8,724 bases of DNA, from assembly GCA_021784615.1 (NCBI GenBank), contig JAJYHU010000040.1, positions 1-8,724 on the forward strand, in the 5' to 3' direction. Positions 1 through 5,627 of this stretch are shown in pieces (positions within the stretch are counted from its first letter, which is position 1; each line of letters begins with the position of its first letter). The position numbers and the translations under genes were made by a program. The notes beneath the pieces are model-generated. The model saw only the letters and a program-made list of their open reading frames with translations, was not told where the DNA came from and searched no databases. This DNA comes from Acidobacteriota bacterium (lineage in GTDB: Bacteria > Acidobacteriota > Terriglobia > UBA7540).

Positions 1-450
1 ATGATCACCACCGAACTGCCCGAGCCGGTCTCGGGAGAGTTCCGGACCACCTTCGAAGAACAGAACTTCGGCTTGCCGCTGCGGGACGCCCTCCTGAATC
101 TTTCGGAACGAATTCCCCTAATCGACGTTCGTTTTTTTGTGACGGCCGTGCTGATCCAGAAAGAGACGGGCGGCAATCTAGCTGAAATTTTGGACAACCT
201 TTCCCACGTGGTTCGGGAGCGTTTTCGGATTCTGGGCGAGGTTCGAATTCGAACTGCACAGGGGCGGATGACGGCAGGAATCCTGATTTCTCTGCCTCCC
301 ATCATGGTGATGGTGTTGCGGACTTTGAACCCCGATTACATGCGACCGCTGTTCCATGATCCGTTTGGGCCAATCGTACTGGCGGTAGCGGCAAGCTTGC
401 AGATCATCGGTTCGATTATGTTATGGAAGATCGTTAATATCGAGGTTTAG
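1..450 (+). CDS. tadB: TadB-like Flp/Tad pilus platform protein, C-terminal part
   Basis: This is the C-terminal half of a type II secretion F-domain (T2SSF) protein, the TadB-type inner-membrane platform subunit that works with the TadA ATPase in Flp pilus assembly. Visible features are the cytoplasmic helical segment with a P-L-x-D-x-R-F-F motif (residues 39-46), the family signature Q-K-E-T-G-G-N-L-A-E-I-L (53-64), a V-R-E-R-F-R basic turn (71-76), and two membrane segments at about 89-108 and 122-143. The protein ends in the typical I-x-x-I-E-V tail. TadB proteins usually have around 300 residues, so the ATG at base 1 is almost certainly an internal methionine and the gene begins before the window. 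tadC follows 24 bases after the stop. TadB rather than TadC is inferred from the position ahead of tadC and from the end of the protein. The family call is firm; the paralogue is likely. Confidence 0.9.
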   Translation: MITTELPEPVSGEFRTTFEEQNFGLPLRDALLNLSERIPLIDVRFFVTAVLIQKETGGNLAEILDNLSHVVRERFRILGEVRIRTAQGRMTAGILISLPPIMVMVLRTLNPDYMRPLFHDPFGPIVLAVAASLQIIGSIMLWKIVNIEV

Positions 451-474
451 GGTCAACAAAGGGGAAGCGCGAAA

Positions 475-1389
475 ATGATTTGGGTTGCAACGGGACTTAC
501 ATTTCTGGCGGTATTGGTCATCGCAGGGGCGCTGGTTTACGCCTTTTCGCCCGTGGAGCTGCCCATCGCAGACCGTCTGGCCAGGCTTTGGCAGCCGCTT
601 GCTGTCCGGAAAAAGACCACCTTCCGCGAAAAGCAGAAGCAGACGGCGGCGCGCGTCCTAAGCGATGTCGGCAAATTCCTGCCAACTTCCACCAAAGATC
701 TTTCCCATACCCAACGCCTGCTGGTGCGGGCGGGTTACCGGCGCCCGGAAGCCGTCATGGCCATGCGGGGCGCTAAAATCCTGATGCCCATTATCCTTCT
801 GAGCACCGTCTACTTTACGGGCGCTTACTTGATGAACCCTCTGTTCATTCTGGCCTTTGCAGGTCTCGCCGGATTTCTCGCGCCCGACATGTGGCTGACG
901 TGGAAGGTCCGAAAACGCCAGCACACCATTCGACTGGCCTTGCCGGATGCGCTTGACCTTCTGGTGGTCTGTATTGAGGCGGGCTTGGGACTCGACCAGG
1001 CTTTTATGCGAGTTTCTCAGGAATTGAGAATCACACATCCGGAACTGTGCGAGGAGCTTGACATGGTGAACGCCCAGATCCGAGTGGGCAGGACCCGAAT
1101 TGAGGCCTTGCGGGAGTTGGCGTCCAGAACCGGCGTGGATGACATCAAGTCCCTGGTTGCCATGCTGATCCAAACCGACCGCTTTGGCACCAGTGTCGCT
1201 CAATCGCTGCGAGTACACTCCGACGATATGCGCGTCAAACGCCGCCAGCGGGCCGAGGAAATGGCCGCCAAGACGACCGTCAAAATGGTGCCGCCGCTGG
1301 TCTTTTTTATTTTCCCCGCTCTGTTCGTTGTTATTCTTGGTCCAGCGATGATTACCATTTATCGCCAATTTTTGCTGATGAAGAAGTAA
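475..1389 (+). CDS. tadC: TadC-like Flp/Tad pilus platform protein
   Basis: A complete 304-residue T2SSF protein, normal length for TadC, the second platform subunit of the Tad machine. Membrane segments are seen at about 4-23, 101-118, 121-138 and 272-292. The F domain runs from about 155 to 283 and starts with the signature L-P-D-A-L-D-L-L-V-V-C-I-E-A-G-L-G-L (156-173). A basic stretch R-V-K-R-R-Q-R (253-259) precedes the last hydrophobic span, as in the family. The ATG start has a strong Shine-Dalgarno sequence (AGGGGAA at 460-466) with about 8 bases of spacing, and it lies 24 bases after tadB, so the two are surely one operon. The protein ends in K-K after a short tail. A long open frame on the opposite strand (658-1482) is a shadow of this gene. 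Confidence 0.94.
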   Translation: MIWVATGLTFLAVLVIAGALVYAFSPVELPIADRLARLWQPLAVRKKTTFREKQKQTAARVLSDVGKFLPTSTKDLSHTQRLLVRAGYRRPEAVMAMRGAKILMPIILLSTVYFTGAYLMNPLFILAFAGLAGFLAPDMWLTWKVRKRQHTIRLALPDALDLLVVCIEAGLGLDQAFMRVSQELRITHPELCEELDMVNAQIRVGRTRIEALRELASRTGVDDIKSLVAMLIQTDRFGTSVAQSLRVHSDDMRVKRRQRAEEMAAKTTVKMVPPLVFFIFPALFVVILGPAMITIYRQFLLMKK

Positions 1390-1469
1390 CGGTGGAAAGA
1401 GTCTTTGGAACACGCACGTTGGGAAGGAAAGGTAAGTCAATTTATTCCAGTTAGGGAGGAGAATAGACC

Positions 1470-1568
1470 ATGGACGTAACAACCATTCGGATTATCGCAG
1501 GAGTCGCAGCTATCGTTGTTCTATACATCATTATCTGGCGCCGGAAGCGGCAGGCCTCGCGCGACTAG
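1470..1568 (+). CDS. 32-residue single-span membrane protein in the tad operon
   Basis: A very short reading frame with all the signs of a real gene. It has an ATG with an excellent Shine-Dalgarno sequence (AGGGAGGAG at 1453-1461, 8 bases before the start), one hydrophobic segment (residues about 7-23, isoleucine/valine rich and ending in tryptophan), then a strongly basic tail W-R-R-K-R-Q-A-S-R-D. By the positive-inside rule the N-terminus should face the periplasm and the C-terminus the cytoplasm. It sits 80 bases after tadC and 37 bases before the DUF192 gene, on the same strand and before the operon terminator. It lacks the glutamate-tyrosine pair of Flp pilins, so it is not a pilin. I do not recognise the family. 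A role as a small accessory or stabilising subunit of the Tad platform is inferred only from position and topology. Confidence 0.66.
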   Translation: MDVTTIRIIAGVAAIVVLYIIIWRRKRQASRD

Positions 1569-1605
1569 CTAGGAGTGCTGCTACCTTGAGGACGGAGCGC
1601 AAAAC

Positions 1606-2064
1606 GTGGGCAACAATGAGTTGAAAAAGGTTTACGTGTATAACAAAACGCGCGAAACATTCGTCGCCACAAGCGCCAGTGTCGCTGACACGTACCTGAG
1701 CAGGCTCATTGGTCTATTGGGAAGAACCCGTAGGTGGGTGCGACCAGGGCAGGGACTGTGGATCGTCCCTTCCTATGGTGTTCACACCATCGGCATGATG
1801 TTCTCAATCGATTTGGTGTTTCTCGACCGGACCAACCACGTAGTGCACATTGAAGAGCACGTTCGCCCGTTTCGAATCTCCAAGGTCGTCCTTAAAGCAG
1901 ATAGTGTGCTTGAATTGCCACCCCACACCGTCTTCCGAACCAGGACGCACGTTGGAGATATGCTCGAGATTGGACCATTGCCCAAACCCAGTCAGGCCTC
2001 GTCGGTTGCCGCACATGCAAGCTTAAATGGCGCTGCAAAATTCGAGACCAGCGTCAGGGCTTAA
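1606..2064 (+). CDS. DUF192 family protein
   Basis: A 152-residue protein of the DUF192 family, whose biochemical function is not established. The core matches the family: a V-Y-N-K-T start (10-15), L-I-G-L-L-G-R (34-40), then G-L-W-I-V-P-S-Y-G-V-H-T-I-G-M-M-F (50-66), where the family has its G-x-x-x-x-x-x-x-x-x-H-T-x-x-M-x-F motif, followed by I-D-L-V-F-L-D (68-74), a V-L-E-L-P element (101-105) and a G-D-x-L-E-I strand (117-122). Start choice: GTG at 1606 with GGAG at 1594-1597, 8 bases upstream; no in-frame ATG is better placed. Many relatives carry a signal peptide but none is visible here, so this copy is probably cytoplasmic. The last 27 or so residues are a low-complexity, alanine/serine-rich extension beyond the domain. 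It is the last gene before a strong terminator and probably belongs to the tad transcription unit. Confidence 0.85.
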   Translation: MGNNELKKVYVYNKTRETFVATSASVADTYLSRLIGLLGRTRRWVRPGQGLWIVPSYGVHTIGMMFSIDLVFLDRTNHVVHIEEHVRPFRISKVVLKADSVLELPPHTVFRTRTHVGDMLEIGPLPKPSQASSVAAHASLNGAAKFETSVRA

Positions 2065-2084
2065 GGCCGAGAGCGGCTTTTTTT
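2063..2084 (+). terminator. Intrinsic terminator after the DUF192 gene
   Basis: A GCCG stem arm (2066-2069), AGAG loop (2070-2073) and CGGC arm (2074-2077), extended by one G-T and two A-T pairs using the stop codon's last bases and the first Ts, followed by seven Ts (2078-2084). This is a textbook Rho-independent terminator overlapping the TAA stop. It marks the end of the tad/DUF192 transcription unit. Confidence 0.85.
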
Positions 2085-2093
2085 AGGCAGGCG

Positions 2094-2113
2094 GCTGTGT
2101 TTAATTCCACAGC
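2094..2113. promoter_or_regulatory. Perfect dyad, possible operator or leader hairpin
   Basis: GCTGTG (2094-2099) and CACAGC (2108-2113) are a perfect 6-base inverted repeat around an 8-base AT-rich spacer. It lies just after the terminator and about 95 bases ahead of the next start codon. The size and spacing suit a dimeric DNA-binding protein, or a small hairpin in RNA. No T-run follows, so it is not a second terminator. I cannot name a regulator. Confidence 0.35.
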
Positions 2114-2190
2114 GGGCCATGGGTCAACCCCGTCGGCGGTGTATTTTCTCTTCTCACCGTGGGGAGGGTAAAACTTAAAAGCTGGCCCGG
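2113..2190 (+). promoter_or_regulatory. Structured 5' leader of the small anchored-protein gene
   Basis: The outer arms CGGGCCA (2113-2119) and TGGCCCG (2183-2189) pair perfectly over 7 bases. Inside them CCCC (2128-2131) can pair with GGGG (2161-2164), and CGGTG (2137-2141) with CACCG (2155-2159), around a pyrimidine-rich loop. The closing arm ends 4 bases before the Shine-Dalgarno of the gene at 2208. The element could be a cis-regulatory RNA or merely a stable leader. It does not match any riboswitch class I know. No convincing -35/-10 pair is visible in the gap 2085-2207. Confidence 0.35.
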
Positions 2191-2207
2191 TTGAGAGGAG
2201 ATAAAAA

Positions 2208-2504
2208 ATGGCTTCACGTTCAGCCGTAGTGCCGGTTGCCATTGTTGTTGCGCTTCTCGTTGCGCTTGCGATACTTGCGCCGGTGCTTGCCAAACGGCCA
2301 GGCCTCACCTGGCTGCCAACACTAAGCGCCAGTCCCAAGGACACCCACAACATGGCCGTCAGGGTATGGGTTAACCGGCGTTCAGGTTTTTATTATTGCC
2401 ATCCCAGCAAGTTCTATGGAAAGTTGCACCCTGGCTTCTTTATGCGGCAGGGGTCGGCGCTTCAACGAGGTTATCGTCCGGCTGAAGAGAATTTGTGCCC
2501 CTAG
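2208..2504 (+). CDS. Small membrane-anchored protein with C-terminal VWVN/YYC domain
   Basis: A 98-residue protein. Residues 7-28 form a strong hydrophobic segment (valine/alanine/leucine rich) that could be an anchor or an uncleaved signal. A variable linker follows, then a compact C-terminal domain from about 51 to 98: V-R-V-W-V-N-x-x-S-G-F-Y-Y-C, then Y-G-K, G-F-F-M, G-Y-R-P-A and a final cysteine. This pattern recalls a short domain found at the end of many small exported proteins, often in Acidobacteriota, with consensus resembling VWVN..SG.YHC....YG.T..G.YM.E.eA...GYRPA...C. That recollection is not checked. The two cysteines (64, 97) could form a disulfide if the domain is outside, or with His65 and His74 bind a metal. 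The ATG at 2208 has AGAGGAG at 2194-2200 with 7 bases of spacing, so the start is solid. The ATPase gene follows by 92 bases and is probably co-transcribed. Function unknown. Confidence 0.78.
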   Translation: MASRSAVVPVAIVVALLVALAILAPVLAKRPGLTWLPTLSASPKDTHNMAVRVWVNRRSGFYYCHPSKFYGKLHPGFFMRQGSALQRGYRPAEENLCP

Positions 2505-2524
2505 GGGCCTTGAAGACGCTTTGA

Positions 2525-2551
2525 TCCCCGGCAACCTAACCGTCACGGGGA
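2525..2551 (+). promoter_or_regulatory. Hairpin between the small anchored gene and the ATPase gene
   Basis: TCCCCG (2525-2530) pairs perfectly with CGGGGA (2546-2551) around a 15-base loop, in the 92-base gap before the ATPase start. No T-run follows, so it does not look like a terminator. It may stabilise or process the two-gene message. The loop start resembles the CCCGGCAACC piece of SAM-I riboswitches, but the rest of that fold is absent. Confidence 0.25.
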
Positions 2552-2596
2552 CTTGCAAGCAGGATCGGAGCGAAGCGGGCGCGGAGGCCGCCTGGG

Positions 2597-3862
2597 ATGG
2601 GCGCAACACCTGGGAGAACAATCAAGATGCTCACCGCAGAAATTGCGATACCGAAAAAACTGAGCGATCTCGGCATCCGGCGCAACCTGATGGAAGAGTT
2701 GGCGGTCAAAATCCTCTACCTGGTGGGGGAAATTACGCTACTCGACCTGAGCAAGCGGATGTGCCTCAGCCTGTCGATTGTTGAGGAAATTTTCGAGCGG
2801 CTCCGCAAGGAACAGGTCTGCGAAGTGACCGGAATGCTCGGAACCATTCACCGTATCGCCATAACCTCCGGAGGGCGGATGCGCGCCCTGGAATATCTAG
2901 GGCTGAACCACTACAGCGGCCCCGCTCCCGTCTCTTTACCGGATTACATTGACAGGGTGCGCGCTCAGACCATTCGCGACGCGGACGTCCGTCCCGCCAA
3001 TGTCGAAAAAGCCTTTCAACATTTGGTGATCACCGAGGAAACTCTGAATCAACTGGGCACCGCTGTTGTTTCCGGCAGGTGCATTATCCTTTACGGCCCG
3101 GCCGGAACCGGAAAGACGGCGATCGCTGAAACCCTGCCCAGCATCTACGCCGACCGCGTGTGGATTCCCTACGCAGTGGAAGTCGACGGGCAGATCATCA
3201 CAGTTTATGACCCGCAGCTGCACGGGCGTTTTGAAGAGGAGGGCCTGGGAGATTATGACCGGCGTTGGGTTCTTTGCCGGCGGCCGCGCGTAGTTGTAGG
3301 AGGAGAGCTGACGCTGGAGGCGCTTGACCTGCAGCTCAACCCGATTACCAAATTCTACTCCGCCCCGCTGCAAATGAAGGCCAATAACGGCGTTTTGATT
3401 GTTGATGACTTTGGACGCCAGCGTATGCGCCCTGAAGACCTGCTGAACCGCTGGATTGTCCCTCTCGACCGGAGAATCGATTTCCTCAACCTGACGGGCG
3501 GCAAACAACTGGAAATTCCCTTTGACCTGTTCGTGGCCTTTGCCACCAACCTCGACCCCAGGACGCTCGCCGACGAAGCGTTCCTGCGGCGGATCCAAAC
3601 CAAGATCAAAGTGGATTTTGTGCCTCCCGGCCAGTTTCACGAAATCTTCCGGCGCGTCTGCGATGAGTACCACCTCGTGTATGATTCAGGAGTGGTCGAT
3701 GGTGTACTGAGTCTGCTTGCCGCGCTCCAGCAGCCGCTGCGGGCCTGTTATCCCCGGGATATCGTACAGCATATCTGCTGGGCTGCGCGCTACCAGGGCA
3801 AAGAACCCCACCTCGACGGCCCTGCAGTTCGCCAGGCTTGCCGCAACTACTTCCTATCGTAA
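2597..3862 (+). CDS. Winged-helix/MoxR-like AAA+ ATPase
   Basis: A 421-residue ATP-binding protein. Residues about 30-100 look like a winged helix-turn-helix: L-D-L-S-K-R-M-C-L-S-L-S-I-V-E-E-I-F-E-R-L (48-68), then a short wing. The AAA+ core follows: Walker A G-P-A-G-T-G-K-T (167-174), Walker B G-V-L-I-V-D-D-F-G (265-273), sensor-1 A-T-N (316-318), an arginine-finger-like F-L-R-R (329-332), and a C-terminal lid rich in R-A-C-Y-P-R-D (362-400 region). The stretches V-D-G-Q-I-I-T-V-Y-D-P and L-L-N-R-W-I-V-P-L-D-R-R-I-D-F are hallmarks of a conserved uncharacterised family I recall from Acidobacteriota and Chloroflexi. MoxR-type ATPases act as chaperones or remodellers; here the wHTH hints at DNA binding or at protein docking. 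Two starts are possible: ATG 2597 (GGAGG at 2583-2587) and ATG 2627 (GGGAG at 2612-2616); the second matches the family N-terminus about as well. Neighbours suggest, but do not prove, a link to Tad secretion. Confidence 0.87.
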   Translation: MGATPGRTIKMLTAEIAIPKKLSDLGIRRNLMEELAVKILYLVGEITLLDLSKRMCLSLSIVEEIFERLRKEQVCEVTGMLGTIHRIAITSGGRMRALEYLGLNHYSGPAPVSLPDYIDRVRAQTIRDADVRPANVEKAFQHLVITEETLNQLGTAVVSGRCIILYGPAGTGKTAIAETLPSIYADRVWIPYAVEVDGQIITVYDPQLHGRFEEEGLGDYDRRWVLCRRPRVVVGGELTLEALDLQLNPITKFYSAPLQMKANNGVLIVDDFGRQRMRPEDLLNRWIVPLDRRIDFLNLTGGKQLEIPFDLFVAFATNLDPRTLADEAFLRRIQTKIKVDFVPPGQFHEIFRRVCDEYHLVYDSGVVDGVLSLLAALQQPLRACYPRDIVQHICWAARYQGKEPHLDGPAVRQACRNYFLS

Positions 3863-3868
3863 TGGTTC

Positions 3869-3880
3869 TCGCGCGCGCGA
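3869..3880. repeat. T(CG)5A palindrome between convergent genes
   Basis: A perfect 12-base palindrome of five CG steps flanked by T and A, filling most of the 22-base gap between the convergent ATPase and hemL stops. No T-run follows on either strand, so it is not a classic intrinsic terminator. It could still help block read-through in both directions. Alternating CG is also prone to Z-form DNA. Function not shown. Confidence 0.4.
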
Positions 3881-3884
3881 ATTA

Positions 3885-5177
3885 CTAACTTCCCTTTCCG
3901 GCCTCTTTGAAGCACTCCGCGGCGGCTCGGACGGCCTTATCGATATCCTCATCGGAATGCGCCAGAGAAACAAACGCCGTCTCAAATTGCGACGGTGGAA
4001 GGTAGATTCCCTTATCGAGAAGAGCCCTGAAAAACCGTGCAAAGAATGCCGTATCGCACTCTCGGGCAGAAGCGTAATCCGTAACGGGTCCTGCGGTAAA
4101 AAAGGGGGTCAGCATGGAACCCACGCGGTTGACGGTAAGGGAAACCTTCGCGCTCGTCGCCCCTTCCGCAAGGCCCGACGCCAGTTTGGCTCCCAAAGCT
4201 TCCAGGCGCGCGTATGTTCCGGGGCGCCGCAGGATTTCCAGAGTTTTCAGCCCGGCCGCCACCGCCAAGGGATTTCCAGAGAGTGTTCCAGCCTGGTAAA
4301 CCGGCCCGGCGGGCGCGACCCTCTCCATCAACGAGGCCTTCCCTCCGTAAGCGCCCACCGGCAGGCCGCCGCCGATCACCTTGCCGAGCGTCGTAAGGTC
4401 GGGCTGGATGCCGTAAAGCTCCTGAGCGCCGCCATAAGCCACCCGGAAACCCGTGATGACCTCATCGAAAATCAGCACCGTTCCCTGCTCTTCGGTAAGC
4501 GAGCGGAGCCGTTCAAGGAACCTCGGGCGCGGCGGAACCATTCCCATGTTGCCCGCAATCGGCTCAACCAGCGCCGCGGCAAATTGGTTTCGATGAGTTT
4601 GGAAGGCTTCTTCCAAGGCCTCGAAATTATTGTACGGAACCGTAAGGGTCAGCTCCGCGAGCGCTTTGGGCACGCCGGGGCTATCCGGCAAACCCAGCGT
4701 GGCAACGCCCGAGCCGGCTTTAACCAGAAGGCTGTCGGCATGGCCGTGGTAGCATCCCTCGAATTTTAGAATTTTGTCCCGGCCGGTCGCTGCACGCGCC
4801 AGGCGCAGGGCGGAGAGAGTGGCCTCGGTTCCGGAATTGACCAAGCGCACCCGCTCGACGGAAGGAAAGGCATTACGAATCTCGACCGCCAGTTCGACCT
4901 CAGATGGGGTCGAGGCCCCAAAGCTGGTTCCCGTCGCGAGCACCGCGGCAAGAGCCTCCACCACCTCCGGATGGCAATGGCCAAGAATCAAAGGTCCCCA
5001 AGAGAGCATGAAGTCCACATACTGGTTCCCGTCAACATCCGTTAAATAAGCTCCCCGACCGCTGGCCATGAAAACCGGCTCGCCTCCTACGGCCCGGAAA
5101 GCGCGCACGGGAGAATTCACCCCTCCGGGCATCAATTCACTTGCTTGGCGAAAAAGTTCCTCGGATTTTTGGCGCAC
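3885..5177 (-). CDS. hemL: Glutamate-1-semialdehyde 2,1-aminomutase
   Basis: This PLP enzyme converts glutamate-1-semialdehyde to 5-aminolevulinate, the last step of the C5 route that feeds haem and other tetrapyrroles; it is cytoplasmic and dimeric. At 430 residues it has the normal family length. Visible signatures are the N-terminal P-G-G-V-N-S-P-V-R-A-F (17-27), L-S-W-G-P-L-I-L-G-H (58-67), N-S-G-T-E-A-T (114-120) for phosphate binding, K-F-E-G-C-Y-H-G-H (138-146), F-D-E-V-I-T-G-F-R (237-245) with the PLP-ring aspartate 238, and T-L-G-K-V-I-G-G-G-L-P-V-G (263-275) with Lys266 as the Schiff-base lysine. The start is GTG (5175-5177 on the opposite strand), preceded by an AAGGAAG Shine-Dalgarno 5 bases upstream; starting here gives the usual short N-terminus. 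It stands alone on this strand, converging on the ATPase gene. The 350-codon frame on the other strand (3717-4769) is a shadow. Confidence 0.97.
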   Translation of the reverse strand: MRQKSEELFRQASELMPGGVNSPVRAFRAVGGEPVFMASGRGAYLTDVDGNQYVDFMLSWGPLILGHCHPEVVEALAAVLATGTSFGASTPSEVELAVEIRNAFPSVERVRLVNSGTEATLSALRLARAATGRDKILKFEGCYHGHADSLLVKAGSGVATLGLPDSPGVPKALAELTLTVPYNNFEALEEAFQTHRNQFAAALVEPIAGNMGMVPPRPRFLERLRSLTEEQGTVLIFDEVITGFRVAYGGAQELYGIQPDLTTLGKVIGGGLPVGAYGGKASLMERVAPAGPVYQAGTLSGNPLAVAAGLKTLEILRRPGTYARLEALGAKLASGLAEGATSAKVSLTVNRVGSMLTPFFTAGPVTDYASARECDTAFFARFFRALLDKGIYLPPSQFETAFVSLAHSDEDIDKAVRAAAECFKEAGKGS

Positions 5178-5282
5178 GAAATCTTCCTTCGGTTCAGTAA
5201 TTAAGTCTCCGCGCAGATCGTCACGCAGATGAATTGCGGACTAAGATCCAACGCGTCCCAGCAGGGTTCCAGTCGTGACCTC

Positions 5283-5307
5283 AAAAAGCAGCTTGGACAA
5301 GCCAAGC
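5283..5307 (-). terminator. Minus-strand terminator or attenuator candidate upstream of hemL
   Basis: Read on the minus strand, GCTTGG and CCAAGC (5291-5296 and 5302-5307 on the plus strand) form a perfect 6-base stem with a 5-base loop, followed after two bases by C and five Ts. It lies about 105 bases ahead of the hemL GTG. If hemL's promoter is further upstream this would be an attenuator in its leader; if it is downstream, the hairpin simply ends an upstream minus-strand transcript. The stem is modest and the T-run is offset, so the call is tentative. Confidence 0.4.
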
Positions 5308-5522
5308 AAAAGGCTGGCGGGAAAGACCCCACACAACCCGCAGCGATTGAATCTGGCAAAATCTGCCTCGCCGCCATCGCGCCCGCTGGCCCCACCACGA
5401 CGTTCGCTATGGTCTCCAACCCTCACACTGCTCCCTCTACAGAAAGTCAGGATAGCACGGGATTTTCAGCAGCGTAACTTCTTATGACCGCTCCAAAGAG
5501 CAACAGCTTCCCCGTCAGGCAG

Positions 5523-5543
5523 CGCGGCTGCTAATAAGCCGCG
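5523..5543 (+). repeat. Inverted repeat, 7-bp stem
   Basis: CGCGGCT (5523-5529) and AGCCGCG (5537-5543) pair perfectly around a 7-base AT-rich loop. No T-run follows on either strand. It is the first of three tightly packed GC-rich hairpins ahead of rfaE2. Confidence 0.5.
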
Positions 5544-5550
5544 AGAGGGC

Positions 5551-5577
5551 GCGCTCGGCACGGGAGGGTGCAAGCGC
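5551..5577 (+). repeat. Hairpin competing with the next one
   Basis: GCGCT (5551-5555) pairs with AGCGC (5573-5577), and inside it GCAC (5558-5561) with GTGC (5568-5571), capped by a GGGAGG loop. Its 3' arm is shared with the left arm of the repeat at 5571-5609, so in RNA the two folds exclude each other. Confidence 0.4.
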
Positions 5578-5609
5578 CGGTGTCGAGCTCCGGCAACTCC
5601 CGGCGCTTG
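5571..5609 (+). repeat. Perfect 10-bp inverted repeat upstream of rfaE2
   Basis: CAAGCGCCGG (5571-5580) and CCGGCGCTTG (5600-5609) are exact inverted copies with a 19-base spacer. Within the spacer CCGGC (5590-5594) can pair with GCCGG (5576-5580), giving an alternative smaller hairpin. The right arm runs into TTGACA (5607-5612) and ends 3 bases before the extended -10 element. It could be an operator or, if transcription starts further upstream, a leader switch. Confidence 0.5.
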
Positions 5610-5612
5610 ACA

Positions 5613-5621
5613 TGTTAGAAT
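5613..5621 (+). promoter_or_regulatory. Extended -10 promoter candidate for rfaE2
   Basis: TGT followed by TAGAAT (5616-5621) matches an extended -10 element (TGn plus 5 of 6 positions). Transcription would begin about 7 bases downstream, at the rfaE2 GTG itself. No -35 lies at the right distance; the TTGACA at 5607-5612 is too close to serve this -10 and has no -10 of its own 17 bases further on. Confidence 0.4.
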
Positions 5622-5627
5622 AAGTTT

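Larger units (their letters stand above)
5178..5627. other. Divergent intergenic region hemL / rfaE2
   Basis: This gap of 450 bases separates two divergently transcribed genes and must hold both promoters. On the minus strand, near hemL, there is a terminator-like hairpin (5283-5307). Near rfaE2 there is a run of GC-rich hairpins (5523-5609) ending in an extended -10 element (5613-5621). Short open frames here (plus 5229-5477; minus 5201-5419 and 5241-5426) lack a Shine-Dalgarno sequence I would trust and recognisable motifs, so I do not call them. I see no tRNA and no credible sigma-70 pair for hemL. Confidence 0.6.

Noticed and set aside
1..450. ATG at base 1 as the true start of a 149-residue protein
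   Set aside because: The product begins in the middle of a T2SSF domain, so the methionine is internal and the gene is cut by the window edge.
658..1482. 274-codon open frame on the minus strand over tadC
   Set aside because: The plus-strand frame has clear TadC motifs and a strong Shine-Dalgarno. The minus frame has no recognisable domain and is a codon-bias shadow.
2085..2207. Cyclic-di-GMP (GEMM) riboswitch ahead of the pilus-linked small gene
   Set aside because: I looked because such elements often precede pilus genes, but the conserved GCAAAGC-type and GGGGTTACC-type segments are not there.
2500..2600. SAM-I riboswitch look-alike (CCCGGCAACC) before the ATPase gene
   Set aside because: The flanking P1, P2 and kink-turn elements of SAM-I are missing, and the downstream gene is not a methionine or SAM gene.
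2936..3673. 245-codon open frame on the minus strand inside the ATPase gene
   Set aside because: It lies wholly within a gene with Walker A, Walker B and sensor motifs and has no motif of its own.
3717..4769. 350-codon open frame on the plus strand opposite hemL
   Set aside because: hemL is unmistakable on the other strand with all PLP motifs. The translated plus frame is basic and low in complexity, as expected of a shadow.
5201..5419. 72-codon minus-strand frame just upstream of hemL
   Set aside because: It is cysteine-rich with no motif or credible ribosome site, it overlaps other open frames of similar length, and it contains the terminator-like hairpin. It could still be real, but nothing in the sequence supports it.
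5229..5477. 82-codon plus-strand frame in the divergent gap
   Set aside because: No Shine-Dalgarno sequence and no recognisable domain.
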